Assembly (NCBI RefSeq): GCF_033546935.1
Contig: NZ_CP137854.1
Span: 1,240,001-1,304,000 of the forward strand
Length of the DNA stretch: 64,000 nt
Direction of reading: 5' to 3'
Source: Xylophilus sp. GOD-11R
Lineage (GTDB): Bacteria; Pseudomonadota; Gammaproteobacteria; Burkholderiales; Burkholderiaceae_C
The notes beneath the pieces were generated by a model. The model saw only the letters and a program-made list of their open reading frames with translations. It was not told the DNA's origin and ran no database searches. The position numbers were made by a program, and so were the translations under genes. Positions 31,127 through 40,071 of the stretch are shown here, one piece after another (position 1 is the stretch's first letter; each line of letters begins with the position of its first letter).

Positions 31127-31265
31127 GGCGATCTCCTTCTGTGCACGTTGTTGTAGGAATGCGGTCGGTGGGGGCCGGCCCCGTTTTCCGGGCCCTGGCC
31201 CCTGCCGAAACCGTGGTGGCAATGTAGCCAGCAGGGGCATGCGCACCGATAGGAGGCGCCCGCCT

Positions 31266-31293
31266 GAAACCGTAGGTACGGGCCTACGGTTTC
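31266..31293. promoter_or_regulatory. 11-bp inverted repeat between csbD-like gene and liv operon
   Basis: GAAACCGTAGG (31266–31276) and CCTACGGTTTC (31283–31293) pair perfectly around six bases. No T tract follows on either strand and the site lies between divergent genes, so an operator is more likely than a terminator. The regulator is unknown. Confidence 0.45.
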
Positions 31294-31411
31294 GTGGACC
31301 TGACAGGAAGCTTGCACGGCGAGGGTTGCCGTGTAATGACTTGTCCTGATGGCGGTGCCGGAGGTCCGCTTCTACGATCGAGGAACCTCTTTCCAGGACA
31401 CCGCCGCCCGC

Positions 31412-32185
31412 ATGGACGATGTGATTCTCCAGACCCACCAACTGACCAAGACCTTCCGCGGATTCACCGCCGTGCAGGCGGTCGATCTCACGGTGCGTCG
31501 CGGCACCATCCATGCACTCATCGGCCCTAACGGCGCTGGCAAGACGACCTGCTTCAACCTGCTGACCAAGTTCCTGTCGCCGAGCGCCGGGCGCATCGAA
31601 TTCAACGGCAACGACATCACCGGGCTGCGGCCAGCGCAGATCGCCCGGCTGGGCGTGATCCGCTCGTTCCAGATCTCGGCCGTGTTCCCGCACCTCACGC
31701 CCTTGGAAAACGTGCGCCTGGGGCTGCAGCGATCGCTGGGCACCTCGATGTATTTCTGGCGCAGCGAGAACACGCTGCGCCAGCTCGACGACCGTGCCCG
31801 CGCGCTGCTCGACGAGGTCGGCCTGGCCGACCTGGCAGACGCCGACACCGCCGCCATGCCTTACGGGCGCAAGCGCGCACTCGAGATCGCCACCACGCTC
31901 GCCATGGAGCCCGAACTGATGCTGCTCGACGAACCCACCCAGGGCATGGGCCGTGAAGACGTCGACCGGGTCACGGCACTGATCAAGAAGGTATCCGCGG
32001 GCCGCACCGTGCTGATGGTGGAGCACAACATGAAGGTGGTTTCCACCATCGCCGACCGCATCACCGTGCTGCAGCGCGGCGCGGTGCTGGCCGAGGGCAG
32101 CTATGCCGAGGTGTCGACCGATCCGCAGGTGATGGAAGCCTACATGGGCACCGCCGACGCGAGTCTGCAGGCGGGGGGCCACTGA
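31412..32185 (+). CDS. Branched-chain-amino-acid-type ABC transporter ATP-binding protein (LivG-like)
   Basis: A 257-residue ATPase of the LivG/UrtD class. It has Walker A GPNGAGKTTCFNLL, the LivG-type QISAVFPHLTPLENVRL, a signature-region variant PYGRKRALEIATTLA in place of LSGGQ, Walker B LMLLDEPTQGM and the H-loop VEHNMKVV. The ATG at 31412 was chosen; an upstream in-frame start at 31349 would add 21 residues before the conserved domain. It begins the operon livG-F-K-H-M and abuts the livF-like gene with a two-base gap. Confidence 0.92.
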   Translation: MDDVILQTHQLTKTFRGFTAVQAVDLTVRRGTIHALIGPNGAGKTTCFNLLTKFLSPSAGRIEFNGNDITGLRPAQIARLGVIRSFQISAVFPHLTPLENVRLGLQRSLGTSMYFWRSENTLRQLDDRARALLDEVGLADLADADTAAMPYGRKRALEIATTLAMEPELMLLDEPTQGMGREDVDRVTALIKKVSAGRTVLMVEHNMKVVSTIADRITVLQRGAVLAEGSYAEVSTDPQVMEAYMGTADASLQAGGH

Positions 32186-32187
32186 CC

Positions 32188-32925
32188 ATGCTGCTCACCG
32201 CACCCGAAGGAACGCCCGCGCTGGAAATCAGCGATCTGCAGGCCTGGTACGGCGAATCGCACGTGCTGCACGGCGTCGACATGCTGGTGCAGCCCGGCGA
32301 GGTGGTCACCCTGCTCGGCCGCAACGGCGCGGGCCGCACCACCACGCTGCGATCGGTGATGGGGCTGGCGGGCCGGCGCACCGGCTCGATCAAGGTCTAC
32401 GGCACCGAGACGGTCGGCATGTCCACCTACCGCATCGCGCACTGCGGCATCGGCTACTGCCCGGAAGAGCGCGGCATCTTCGCCAGTCTCACCTGCGAAG
32501 AAAACCTGCTGCTGCCGCCGCGCCTGCGTGGCACTGAGCAGAACGGTGCGGGCATGTCGCTCGACGAGATCTACGCGATGTTCCCCAACCTGGCGGAGCG
32601 CCGCCACAGCCCGGGCACGCGGCTGTCGGGCGGCGAGCAGCAGATGCTGGCGGTGGCGCGGATCCTGCGCACCGGCGCGCGGCTGCTGCTGCTCGACGAG
32701 ATCTCCGAAGGCCTGGCGCCGGTCATCGTGCAGGCGCTCGCCCGCATGATCACCACGCTCCGGTCCAAGGGCTACACCATCGTGATGGTGGAGCAGAACT
32801 TCCGCTTCGCCGCACCCCTGGCCGACCGCTTCTACGTGATGGAGCACGGTCGCATCGCCATGCAGTTCGTCGCATCCCAGCTGGAGGCCAAGCTGCCCAC
32901 GCTGGACGCGCTGCTCAACGTCTGA
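32188..32925 (+). CDS. Branched-chain-amino-acid-type ABC transporter ATP-binding protein (LivF-like), Walker A Lys replaced by Arg
   Basis: A 245-residue LivF-class ATPase. The Walker A motif reads GRNGAGRTTT: the invariant lysine is Arg, and the codon is CGC within 32333–32338, so this is not a translation slip. The rest is intact: PEERGIFASLTCEENLLL, the signature RLSGGEQQMLAVARIL, Walker B LLLLDEISEGLAP and the H-loop VEQNFRF. The partner LivG-like subunit has a normal Walker A, so a transporter with one impaired ATP site is possible, as in several asymmetric ABC proteins. Confidence 0.9.
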   Translation: MLLTAPEGTPALEISDLQAWYGESHVLHGVDMLVQPGEVVTLLGRNGAGRTTTLRSVMGLAGRRTGSIKVYGTETVGMSTYRIAHCGIGYCPEERGIFASLTCEENLLLPPRLRGTEQNGAGMSLDEIYAMFPNLAERRHSPGTRLSGGEQQMLAVARILRTGARLLLLDEISEGLAPVIVQALARMITTLRSKGYTIVMVEQNFRFAAPLADRFYVMEHGRIAMQFVASQLEAKLPTLDALLNV

Positions 32926-32983
32926 CCGGCACGGCGGTCAGCAGCATTCACCTGGCAAAACGGTTCAATCAAAGGAGACAAGC

Positions 32984-34183
32984 ATGAAGAACTACAAGAT
33001 GCACACCCTGGTCCTGGCGCTGGCCGCCTGCGGGCTCGCCAGCACGGCCGCCCAGGCGCAGGAAAAGGTGAAGATCGGTTTCGTCACCGATCTCTCCAGC
33101 CTCTACGCCGACCTCGAAGGCAAGAACGGCATCACCGCGATCCAGATGGCGATCGACGACTTCGGCGGCAAGGTGCTCGGCCAGCCGATCGAGCTGCTGA
33201 CCGCCGATCACCAGAACAAGGCCGACATCGCGGCCTCCAAGGCACGCGAGTGGATCGACACCCAGGGGGTGACGATGATCTTCGGTGGCACCAACTCCGG
33301 CACCGCGCTGGCCACGGCCAAGGTGGCGGCCGAGAAGAAACGGGTTTACTTCAACAACGGCGCGGGCACCTCGGCCCTGACCAACGAACAGTGCACGCCC
33401 TACACGGTGCATTACGCCTACGACACCGTGGCGCTGGCCAAGGGCACCGGCTCGGCGGTGGTGGAGCGCGGCGGCAAGAGCTGGTTCTTCCTTACCGCCG
33501 ACTACGCCTTCGGCCATGCGCTCGAAGCCGACACCACCGCGGTGGTCAAGGCCAAGGGCGGCTCGGTGGTGGGCGCGGTGCGGCATCCACTCAATGCTTC
33601 GGACTTCTCTTCCTTCCTGTTGCAGGCGCAGAACTCCAAGGCGCAGATCCTGGGCCTGGCCAACGCGGGCGGAGACACCATCAACTCGATCAAGGCGGCG
33701 CGCGAGTTCGGCATCAACAAGACGATGAAGACCGCCGGCCTGCTGGTGTTCCTGACCGACATCCACAGCCTGGGCCTGAAGAACACCGAAGGCCTGCTGC
33801 ACACCACCAGCTGGTACTGGGATCGCAACGACGCCAGCCGCCAGTTCGGCCAGCGCTTCTTCGAGAAGACCAAGCGCATGCCGACCGACGTGCAGGCCGC
33901 CGACTATTCCGCCACCACCACCTACCTGAAGGCGGTGCAGGCGGCCAAGACCACCGATTCGGACAAGGTCATGGCCGAGCTGAAGAGCATGAAGATCGAC
34001 GATTTCTACGGCAAGGGCTACATCCGCCAGGACGGCAGCTTCATCCACGACATGTACCTGGTCGAGGCCAAGGCGCCGGCGGATTCGAAGAAGCCGTGGG
34101 ATTACCTGAAGGTGATCGCGACGCTGCCGGGCGAGCAAGTCTTCACGACCAAGGCCGAGACCAAGTGTGGGCTCTGGAAATAA
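32984..34183 (+). CDS. ABC transporter periplasmic substrate-binding protein (LivK-like)
   Basis: A 399-residue periplasmic binding protein of the Leu/Ile/Val-binding type. The signal peptide ends at AAQA (about residue 25). Then come VKIGFVTDLSSLYADLEGKNG, DHQNKADIAASKAREWIDTQGVTMIFGGTNSGTA and TADYAFGHALEAD. A good ribosome-binding site (AAAGGAGA) precedes the ATG. The extra length and the ASDFSSFLLQAQ segment resemble the binding proteins for urea, amides or aromatic acids as much as those for amino acids, so the ligand is left open. The dispersed element begins four bases after its stop. Confidence 0.92.
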   Translation: MKNYKMHTLVLALAACGLASTAAQAQEKVKIGFVTDLSSLYADLEGKNGITAIQMAIDDFGGKVLGQPIELLTADHQNKADIAASKAREWIDTQGVTMIFGGTNSGTALATAKVAAEKKRVYFNNGAGTSALTNEQCTPYTVHYAYDTVALAKGTGSAVVERGGKSWFFLTADYAFGHALEADTTAVVKAKGGSVVGAVRHPLNASDFSSFLLQAQNSKAQILGLANAGGDTINSIKAAREFGINKTMKTAGLLVFLTDIHSLGLKNTEGLLHTTSWYWDRNDASRQFGQRFFEKTKRMPTDVQAADYSATTTYLKAVQAAKTTDSDKVMAELKSMKIDDFYGKGYIRQDGSFIHDMYLVEAKAPADSKKPWDYLKVIATLPGEQVFTTKAETKCGLWK

Positions 34184-34256
34184 CCCCCAGGCTACCCACT
34201 TCGTGTCTCCGCCTACCCCCTTCCAGGGGCAACCCTGGCCGACCGGCAATGCCGGT
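34184..34256 (+). repeat. Dispersed 3'-UTR-type element, copy downstream of the livK-like gene
   Basis: The box CCAGGCTACCCACTTCGTG starts at 34187, four bases after the stop codon. It is followed by TCTCCGCC, a CCCCC-loop-GGGG hairpin at about 34215–34230, and a second perfect hairpin (GACCGGCA/TGCCGGTC, 34240–34256). The remaining gap to livH, 34257–34413, holds nothing I recognise. Confidence 0.75.
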
Positions 34257-34413
34257 CGTCGGGGTTCTCGGAGATAGCTTCTTGGTAGGTTGAGTTGAGT
34301 TTGCCTGGCTATGTGCCGGACGCTCGCCCACCACTTCCAGGATCCGTCCTGGCCCGCCGGCAAAGCTGGTTGGTGGGTTCCCTGACATTGCTTCTTTGTG
34401 AATTGATCTGCCC

Positions 34414-35289
34414 ATGACTGTCACCTTGCCTGCTCTGCTCAGCCAGCTTCTGCTGGGGCTGGTCAACGGCTCGTTCTACGCGATGCTGAGCCTGGGGCTG
34501 GCGGTCATCTTCGGGCTGCTGGGGGTGATCAACTTCGCCCACGGCGCACTGTTCATGATGGGGGCGCTCTTTGCCTGGATGGGGGCGACCTACTGGAACA
34601 TCGACTACTGGGTGATGCTGCTGGTGGCGCCGGTGCTGGTGGGGCTGTTCGGCATCGTGCTGGAGCGGCTGCTGCTGCGCCGCATCTATCGGCTCGATCC
34701 GCTCTACGGCCTGCTGCTGACGCTGGGACTCACGCTGCTGATCGAAGGCGTGTTCCGCTCCATCTACGGCGTGTCGGGCCTGGGTTACGACCCGCCGGAA
34801 CTACTCGACGGCGCGACCAGCGTGGGCTTCATGATGCTGCCCAACTATCGCGCCTGGGTGGTGGTGATCTCGCTGGTGATCTGCCTGGCGACCTGGTTCC
34901 TGATCGAGAAGACGCGCCTGGGCGCCTACCTGCGCGCCGGCACCGAGAACCCGCGGCTGGTGGAGGCCTTCGGCATCAACGTGCCGCTGATGGTGACGCT
35001 GACCTACGGCTTCGGTGTGGCGCTGGCGGCGTTCGCCGGGGTGCTGGCGGCGCCGGTGATCCAGGTGACGCCGCTGATGGGGCAGAACCTGATCATCGTG
35101 GTGTTCGCGGTGGTGGTGATCGGCGGCATGGGCTCGATCCTCGGCTCCATCCTCACCGGGCTCGGTCTGGGTGTGGTGGAGGGGCTGACCAAGGTGTTCT
35201 ATCCGGAAGCCTCGTCCACGGTGGTGTTCCTCATCATGGTGCTGGTGCTGCTGGTGCGGCCCGCCGGCCTGTTCGGAAAGGAAGCCTGA
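34414..35289 (+). CDS. Branched-chain-amino-acid-type ABC transporter permease (LivH-like)
   Basis: A 291-residue inner-membrane permease with about eight hydrophobic segments. LivH hallmarks are LLLGLVNGSFYAMLSLGLAVIFGLLGVINFAHGALFMMGAL, the LLRRIYRLDPLYGLLLTLGL loop, and VIGGMGSILGSILTGLGLG (EAA-like coupling region). It is followed after four bases by the LivM-like permease. The 230-bp gap before it, with a dispersed element, separates the two halves of the operon. Confidence 0.93.
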   Translation: MTVTLPALLSQLLLGLVNGSFYAMLSLGLAVIFGLLGVINFAHGALFMMGALFAWMGATYWNIDYWVMLLVAPVLVGLFGIVLERLLLRRIYRLDPLYGLLLTLGLTLLIEGVFRSIYGVSGLGYDPPELLDGATSVGFMMLPNYRAWVVVISLVICLATWFLIEKTRLGAYLRAGTENPRLVEAFGINVPLMVTLTYGFGVALAAFAGVLAAPVIQVTPLMGQNLIIVVFAVVVIGGMGSILGSILTGLGLGVVEGLTKVFYPEASSTVVFLIMVLVLLVRPAGLFGKEA

Positions 35290-35293
35290 CGCC

Positions 35294-36388
35294 ATGAAGA
35301 AGCTGCCTGTCTTCGGCTACGGCCTGCTGCTCGTCGCCTTGCTGTCCGCGCCGTTCCTCGGTGCGTATCCGGTGTTCGTGATGAAGCTGATGTGCTTCGC
35401 GCTGTTCGCCGCCGCCTTCAACCTGCTGCTGGGCTATACCGGCCTGCTGTCCTTCGGCCATGCGGCCTTTTTCGGCGGCTCGGCCTACATGGCCGGTCAC
35501 GCGATCAAGGCCTGGGGACTCACGCCCGAGATCGGCCTGGTGCTCGGCACCGCGCTGGGCGCCTTGCTCGGCCTGGTGTTCGGGCTGCTGGCGATCCGGC
35601 GGCAGGGTATCTACTTCGCCATGATCACGCTGGCACTGGCGCAGATGGTGTTCTTCGCCGCGCTGCAGATGCCGTTCACCGGCGGCGAGGACGGCCTGCA
35701 GGGCGTGCCGCGCGGCAAGCTCTTCGGCCTGCTCGACCTGTCCGACGACCGCACCATGTACTACGTGGCGCTGGCGATCGTGGTGGCGGCTTTTGCGCTC
35801 ATCGTGCGCACGGTGCATTCGCCCTTCGGCCAGGTGCTCAAGGGCATCAAGGAGAACGAGCCGCGCGCCATCTCGCTGGGCTACGACACCCATCGCTTCA
35901 AGCTGCTGGCCTTCGTGCTGTCGGCCGCGCTTTCTGGCCTGGCCGGCGCGCTCAAGACGCTGGTGCTGGGCTTTGCCACGCTGTCGGACGTGCACTGGAC
36001 GTCTTCCGGCGCGGTGATCCTGATGACGCTGGTCGGCGGCATGGGCACGCTGGCCGGTCCCATCGTGGGCTCGGCCGTGGTGGTGATGCTGGAGAACAAG
36101 CTCGGCGAGATCGGCGGTGGCATCGCCTCGCTCACCGGCATCGGCTGGTTCGGCACGCTCGGCGAGTCGGTGACGATGGTGACGGGGCTGATCTTCGTGA
36201 TCTGCGTGCTGGCCTTCCGGCGCGGCGTGATGGGCGAGGTGCAGGCCTGGCTGGTGCGCTGGTCGCGGCCGCACGAAGCGCCGGTCGCCCGCTCGCCGGC
36301 GCCACCGCCGCTGGTGGCGGCCGAGGCGGTGGACTCGGTCGACGCGGTGGTGGCGCCTACAGGCGCAGCGCCGAGCGGTAGCCGGTGA
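35294..36388 (+). CDS. Branched-chain-amino-acid-type ABC transporter permease (LivM-like)
   Basis: A 364-residue permease. LivM features are FALFAAAFNLLLGYTGLLSFGHAAFFG, LLAIRRQGIYFAMITLALAQM, GIKENEPRAISLGYDTHRFKLLAFVLSAALSGLAGAL and LVGGMGTLAGPIVGSA. The last 45 residues are a hydrophilic Ala/Pro/Val-rich extension after the final membrane segment. This tail overlaps the 3' end of the opposite-strand lipocalin-like gene by 32 bases, and may reflect loss of an earlier stop codon. Confidence 0.92.
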   Translation: MKKLPVFGYGLLLVALLSAPFLGAYPVFVMKLMCFALFAAAFNLLLGYTGLLSFGHAAFFGGSAYMAGHAIKAWGLTPEIGLVLGTALGALLGLVFGLLAIRRQGIYFAMITLALAQMVFFAALQMPFTGGEDGLQGVPRGKLFGLLDLSDDRTMYYVALAIVVAAFALIVRTVHSPFGQVLKGIKENEPRAISLGYDTHRFKLLAFVLSAALSGLAGALKTLVLGFATLSDVHWTSSGAVILMTLVGGMGTLAGPIVGSAVVVMLENKLGEIGGGIASLTGIGWFGTLGESVTMVTGLIFVICVLAFRRGVMGEVQAWLVRWSRPHEAPVARSPAPPPLVAAEAVDSVDAVVAPTGAAPSGSR

Positions 36389-37478
36389 GTTCGAGGTAGC
36401 CGCGGCCCACCGGCTTGCCGGCGGCGTCGCGCAGCTCCGACAGACCTTCCCAGTAGATCGCGCCGGTGGAGGCGCGGCTGTCGAGTTCCTGGTCGTCGAG
36501 CAAGGCGTGCAGGCTGAAGCGCCCGGCGGGCGTGTCGATGCGCCATTCGAGCGGATAAACCCCGCCGGTGCGCGGGCTGGTCCAGCGCCGCAGCGGCTCG
36601 AAACGCACCTCGTCGGCCGCGAACACCCGCACCGGCGCATCCGCCGAGGCCCGCCAGGAGCCGCCCGCCCACAGCGCGCTGCCGTCGGCGCGCCGCAGGC
36701 GGAAGACGGTGAGGGCGGCGCCGTCGAAGCCATTGATGCCGCTCCAGTCCCAGCCCACCGCCTCGGGCGGCAGGATCTCGTCGCTCCATTCGTGGTCGAG
36801 CCAGGCGGCGTTGCCTTCGCGCGTGGGTGTGTCGAACGCCACGCGCTGGCCGTCGATGCCGATGCCGCCGCGTGCGCGCAGCTGCGGCAGGCTGTAGTAG
36901 TGGCTGTTCTGCTCCGGGCGCGGGCCTTTCTGCGAGATGCCGGCCTGGCCCTGCAGCAGCACCGGCTGCTGGGCGATGAGGTCGATGTCGAGCGAGAAAT
37001 GGTCGGCGACCGCGCGGGCCCGGTAGCCGTCGCGCAGGCGCCGCAGCGACCACGCTTGCGGGCCGGTACCGATGCGCAGGTCGGTGTCGGCATCGGCCGC
37101 GAAGGCGGTGCCGAAGCCGTCGTCGGCGGTGGGCCGGCCGGACCAGCGGGCGATGCGCTGGTCGTGCAGCAGACGGCCGCCGGCGAGGTCGGTCACGGCG
37201 GCGTGGGCGAACACCAGGTGGCGTGCCGCGAAGCGCGATTCGAGCGCTTGCGCCGTTCCCACACGACTGCGAAAGAAAGTGATCTGGAAGCCGAAGCGGC
37301 GCGTGCCCTGGCTCGCGTGCCCGGTGATGTACCACCACTCGGTGCGGGCATCGCGGTGGGCGCCGAAGTCGCGGGGAAACTCCAGAGGCCGCTGGCCGAT
37401 AGCCGCGCGCGCGGCGGGCCAGCCGGTCAGCGCCAGCGCGGCGATGATCCCTGCGCGGCGGGTGAAGGGCAGGTTCAC
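36357..37478 (-). CDS. Exported CrtC/AttH-like lipocalin-domain protein
   Basis: A 373-residue protein of the carotenoid 1,2-hydratase/AttH (lipocalin-like) family. An N-terminal signal sequence has a twin-arginine-like start (PFTRRAGIIAALALTG…ARA). The family core is FPRDFGAHRDARTEWWYITGH, FGFQITFFRS, NSHYYSLPQLRA, AWLDHEWSDEIL and GWDWSGINGFDGAALTVF. The GTG at 37478 was chosen because it overlaps the permease stop (GTGA) and begins the signal peptide. In related loci this partner is encoded with an ABC permease and ATPase (AttEFGH style); its biochemical role there is unclear. No carotenoid genes are present. Confidence 0.85.
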   Translation of the reverse strand: MNLPFTRRAGIIAALALTGWPAARAAIGQRPLEFPRDFGAHRDARTEWWYITGHASQGTRRFGFQITFFRSRVGTAQALESRFAARHLVFAHAAVTDLAGGRLLHDQRIARWSGRPTADDGFGTAFAADADTDLRIGTGPQAWSLRRLRDGYRARAVADHFSLDIDLIAQQPVLLQGQAGISQKGPRPEQNSHYYSLPQLRARGGIGIDGQRVAFDTPTREGNAAWLDHEWSDEILPPEAVGWDWSGINGFDGAALTVFRLRRADGSALWAGGSWRASADAPVRVFAADEVRFEPLRRWTSPRTGGVYPLEWRIDTPAGRFSLHALLDDQELDSRASTGAIYWEGLSELRDAAGKPVGRGYLELTGYRSALRL

Positions 37479-40057
37479 CAGTCCTCCTTCACGGCCAGCA
37501 CCGCGTCGCGGCTGGCTGCCGCGCCGCCGGCCAACCGGGCGGCGAGCGTGCCGGCCGCGACAACCGCGAGCGCCAGCGCGGCCAGTCGCCACGCGGGCAC
37601 CTGCAGGTCCATCGTCCAGTGAAAGCTCTGCGGATTCACCACATACACCAGCACCGCCGCCACGGCCAGGCCGAGCACCAGTCCGGCGATGGCGCCGACG
37701 GCGGTCCAGGCCGCGCCCTCGGCGGCCACCACCGTCAGGATCTGCCGCCGCGTCAGCCCCAGGTGGGCGAGCAGGCCGAACTCCTTGCGCCGCGCCAGCA
37801 CCTGCGCGCCGAAGCTGGCGGCGACGCCCGCGAGCCCGATGCCGACCGCCACCGCCTGCAGCCAGTAGGTGACGGCGAAACTGCGGTCGAAGATGCGCAG
37901 CGCGGTCGCACGCAGTTCGGCGCTGGCGGCGATGTCGGGCTCGGCACCAGCCCATGCCCGGCGCGCGGCCTCGGTCAGGCCGGCACGCACGGCGGCCAGG
38001 TCGGCGCCGGGTTTCAGCCACAGGGCGAGTTCGTTGGCGCGATCGTCTTGTGTCAGGCGCCGGTAGGCCGCGCGGTCGATGGCCACGGCGCCGAACTGGC
38101 GAGCGTAGTCGCGCCACACGCCGGCGACGTAGAAGCGGCCCTGCGGCGCGCCGGGGAAGGCGCGGTCCATGGCGGCGAAGACCTGGCCGGGATGCGCGTC
38201 GTAGAGCTGCTCGACCGCCTCGCTCACGTAGATGGCGATGAAGGCGGGCGGCACCGGCAGCGGCGGGTTCACCAGTGGCAGCACGGTCTGCACACCGCCT
38301 GGGGCGTTGTCGATGGTCCGGGCGATCAGGGTGACGGCCGGGCGATCGGGTGCGAGCTGCAGGTGCTGCAGACGCGCCGGCTGTACCCGGTCCACGCCGG
38401 GCACCGCGGCGGCGGCGGTGACGAAACCGGTGTCGAACGTGGCCGCATCCGACACGCTGCCGGGCGCGGCCAGCCGCAGCATCAGGTCGGCCGGCAGCAC
38501 GGTGTCGAGCCATTGCGATACCGAGCCCCGGAAGCTGGCGACCATGACGGTCAGCGCGATGGCCAGCGCCAGCGAGGCGACCACCCCGCCGACCGCCACG
38601 GCAGCCGTGCCACGCATGCGCCGCGCGCGCTCCACCGCCAACATCGTGAGTACCCGGCCGGACGCCGCCACGCGCAGTCGCGCCAGCAGCAGCCCGACCA
38701 GCCAGGGCAGGGCGGCGATGCCGCCGATGAGTACCGCCGCCACCGAAGCGTAGGCCGCCAGCGGCACGTCGTAGACCGGCGGCGCCAGTGCCAGCAGGCC
38801 GCCGGCGGCCAGCAGTACGAGTGCGAGCCACGGCTGGCTGGGCGCGTCGGCCGCCGCGCCCAGTCCTTTGAGCGTGTGTACCGGCGGCAGGCGGTCGGCG
38901 GCGCGCGCCGGCCACCAGGCGCCGACCAGCGCGGCGGCGATGCCCAGCAACCCGTAGGCGGTGGCAGCGCCCGCCGACAGCTGCAGGCGCGGCGCGCCGC
39001 CGCCGAAATAGCCGCCGCCCAGATCGCCGCCCAGCAGCCGCAATGCGCCAGCGGCCAGCGCGCCGCCGAGCAGCAGACCGCAGGCGCTGCCGACCGTGCC
39101 GAGCAGGCCGGCTTCGGCTAGCACCAGCGCGCGACGGCCGCGCGGTGTCATGCCCAGCACGCCGAGCAGGGCGAACTGCGGTGCGCGCTTGGCGACCGAC
39201 AGCGCGGTCATGGAAAACACCAGATACGCGCCGGTGAACAGGGCGATCAGCGCCAGCACCGCCAGGTTGACCCGGTAAGCGCGCGACAGGTTGCCGATGC
39301 GGGTGGCGGTTTCCTCGGGCGCCGATGCGACGGCGCCCTGGGCTTGCGGCGCCTTGCGCAGCGCGGCCGATACGGCGGCGGCGTCGGCGCCGGCCGACAG
39401 TCGCAACTCGATGCGCGAGAGCTGCTCGCCCAGGCCCAGCACCGCCTGGGCGGCCGCGATGTCCATTACCGCCAGCGGCCCGCCACCGGCGCTCACCGTG
39501 CCGGCGACCCGAAGCTCCCATCGGCGCGGACCGGCCTGCACCGACAGGCGGGCGCCGGCGTCGCCCTGTTCGGCCAGTCCCAGGGCGCGCAGTGCCGCGG
39601 CGTTGAGAAAGATCGCGTCTGCCGCGAAGAGATCGAGACGGTCGCTGCCCGGCAGCAGCGTGGGCATGAGCCCTGGCGCTGTGCGGGAGATGGACAGCGC
39701 GTCGGTGCCCAGCAGCTGCAGGGCGACGCGGGGGCGATCCGGCGAGGCGGCGGATCGGGCGGCGACACCAGCCTCGACCACCGGCACCGCCAGTGCCACG
39801 CCCGGCATGGCCGCGATGGCGGCGAATCCCGCATCGGGGAAAGTCTCGCGCACCGCGCGCAGTTCGAGATCGGGCCGGCCGTCGAGCGTGCGGGCGGCGT
39901 CGGCAAATTCGTCGAGCGCCGAGGCGTTGACCAGGTGCACCGCGAAGGCCAGCGCCACGCCCAACATCACCGCGCAGACGGCGACCAGCTGGCGGGCGGG
40001 ATGTCGGCGGATCTCCTGCCAGGAGAACACCAGGAACAGCTCGATCGCGGCGCGCAT
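37475..40057 (-). CDS. FtsX-like ABC transporter permease, large two-unit form
   Basis: An 860-residue inner-membrane protein with an N-terminal transmembrane segment (QLVAVCAVMLGVALAFAVHL), a periplasmic domain, then two FtsX-type membrane blocks separated by a second periplasmic domain. One is LAVLALIALFTGAYLVFSMTALSVAKRAPQFALLGVLG; the other, near the C-terminus, is QVLARRKEFGLLAHLGLTRRQI. This is the MacB/LolC-type fold used to move lipids or envelope molecules. The ATPase gene lies 14 bases upstream and the lipocalin-like gene overlaps downstream, making a three-gene operon. The substrate is unknown. Confidence 0.9.
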   Translation of the reverse strand: MRAAIELFLVFSWQEIRRHPARQLVAVCAVMLGVALAFAVHLVNASALDEFADAARTLDGRPDLELRAVRETFPDAGFAAIAAMPGVALAVPVVEAGVAARSAASPDRPRVALQLLGTDALSISRTAPGLMPTLLPGSDRLDLFAADAIFLNAAALRALGLAEQGDAGARLSVQAGPRRWELRVAGTVSAGGGPLAVMDIAAAQAVLGLGEQLSRIELRLSAGADAAAVSAALRKAPQAQGAVASAPEETATRIGNLSRAYRVNLAVLALIALFTGAYLVFSMTALSVAKRAPQFALLGVLGMTPRGRRALVLAEAGLLGTVGSACGLLLGGALAAGALRLLGGDLGGGYFGGGAPRLQLSAGAATAYGLLGIAAALVGAWWPARAADRLPPVHTLKGLGAAADAPSQPWLALVLLAAGGLLALAPPVYDVPLAAYASVAAVLIGGIAALPWLVGLLLARLRVAASGRVLTMLAVERARRMRGTAAVAVGGVVASLALAIALTVMVASFRGSVSQWLDTVLPADLMLRLAAPGSVSDAATFDTGFVTAAAAVPGVDRVQPARLQHLQLAPDRPAVTLIARTIDNAPGGVQTVLPLVNPPLPVPPAFIAIYVSEAVEQLYDAHPGQVFAAMDRAFPGAPQGRFYVAGVWRDYARQFGAVAIDRAAYRRLTQDDRANELALWLKPGADLAAVRAGLTEAARRAWAGAEPDIAASAELRATALRIFDRSFAVTYWLQAVAVGIGLAGVAASFGAQVLARRKEFGLLAHLGLTRRQILTVVAAEGAAWTAVGAIAGLVLGLAVAAVLVYVVNPQSFHWTMDLQVPAWRLAALALAVVAAGTLAARLAGGAAASRDAVLAVKEDW

Positions 40058-40071
40058 GACGAGCGGCCTGG

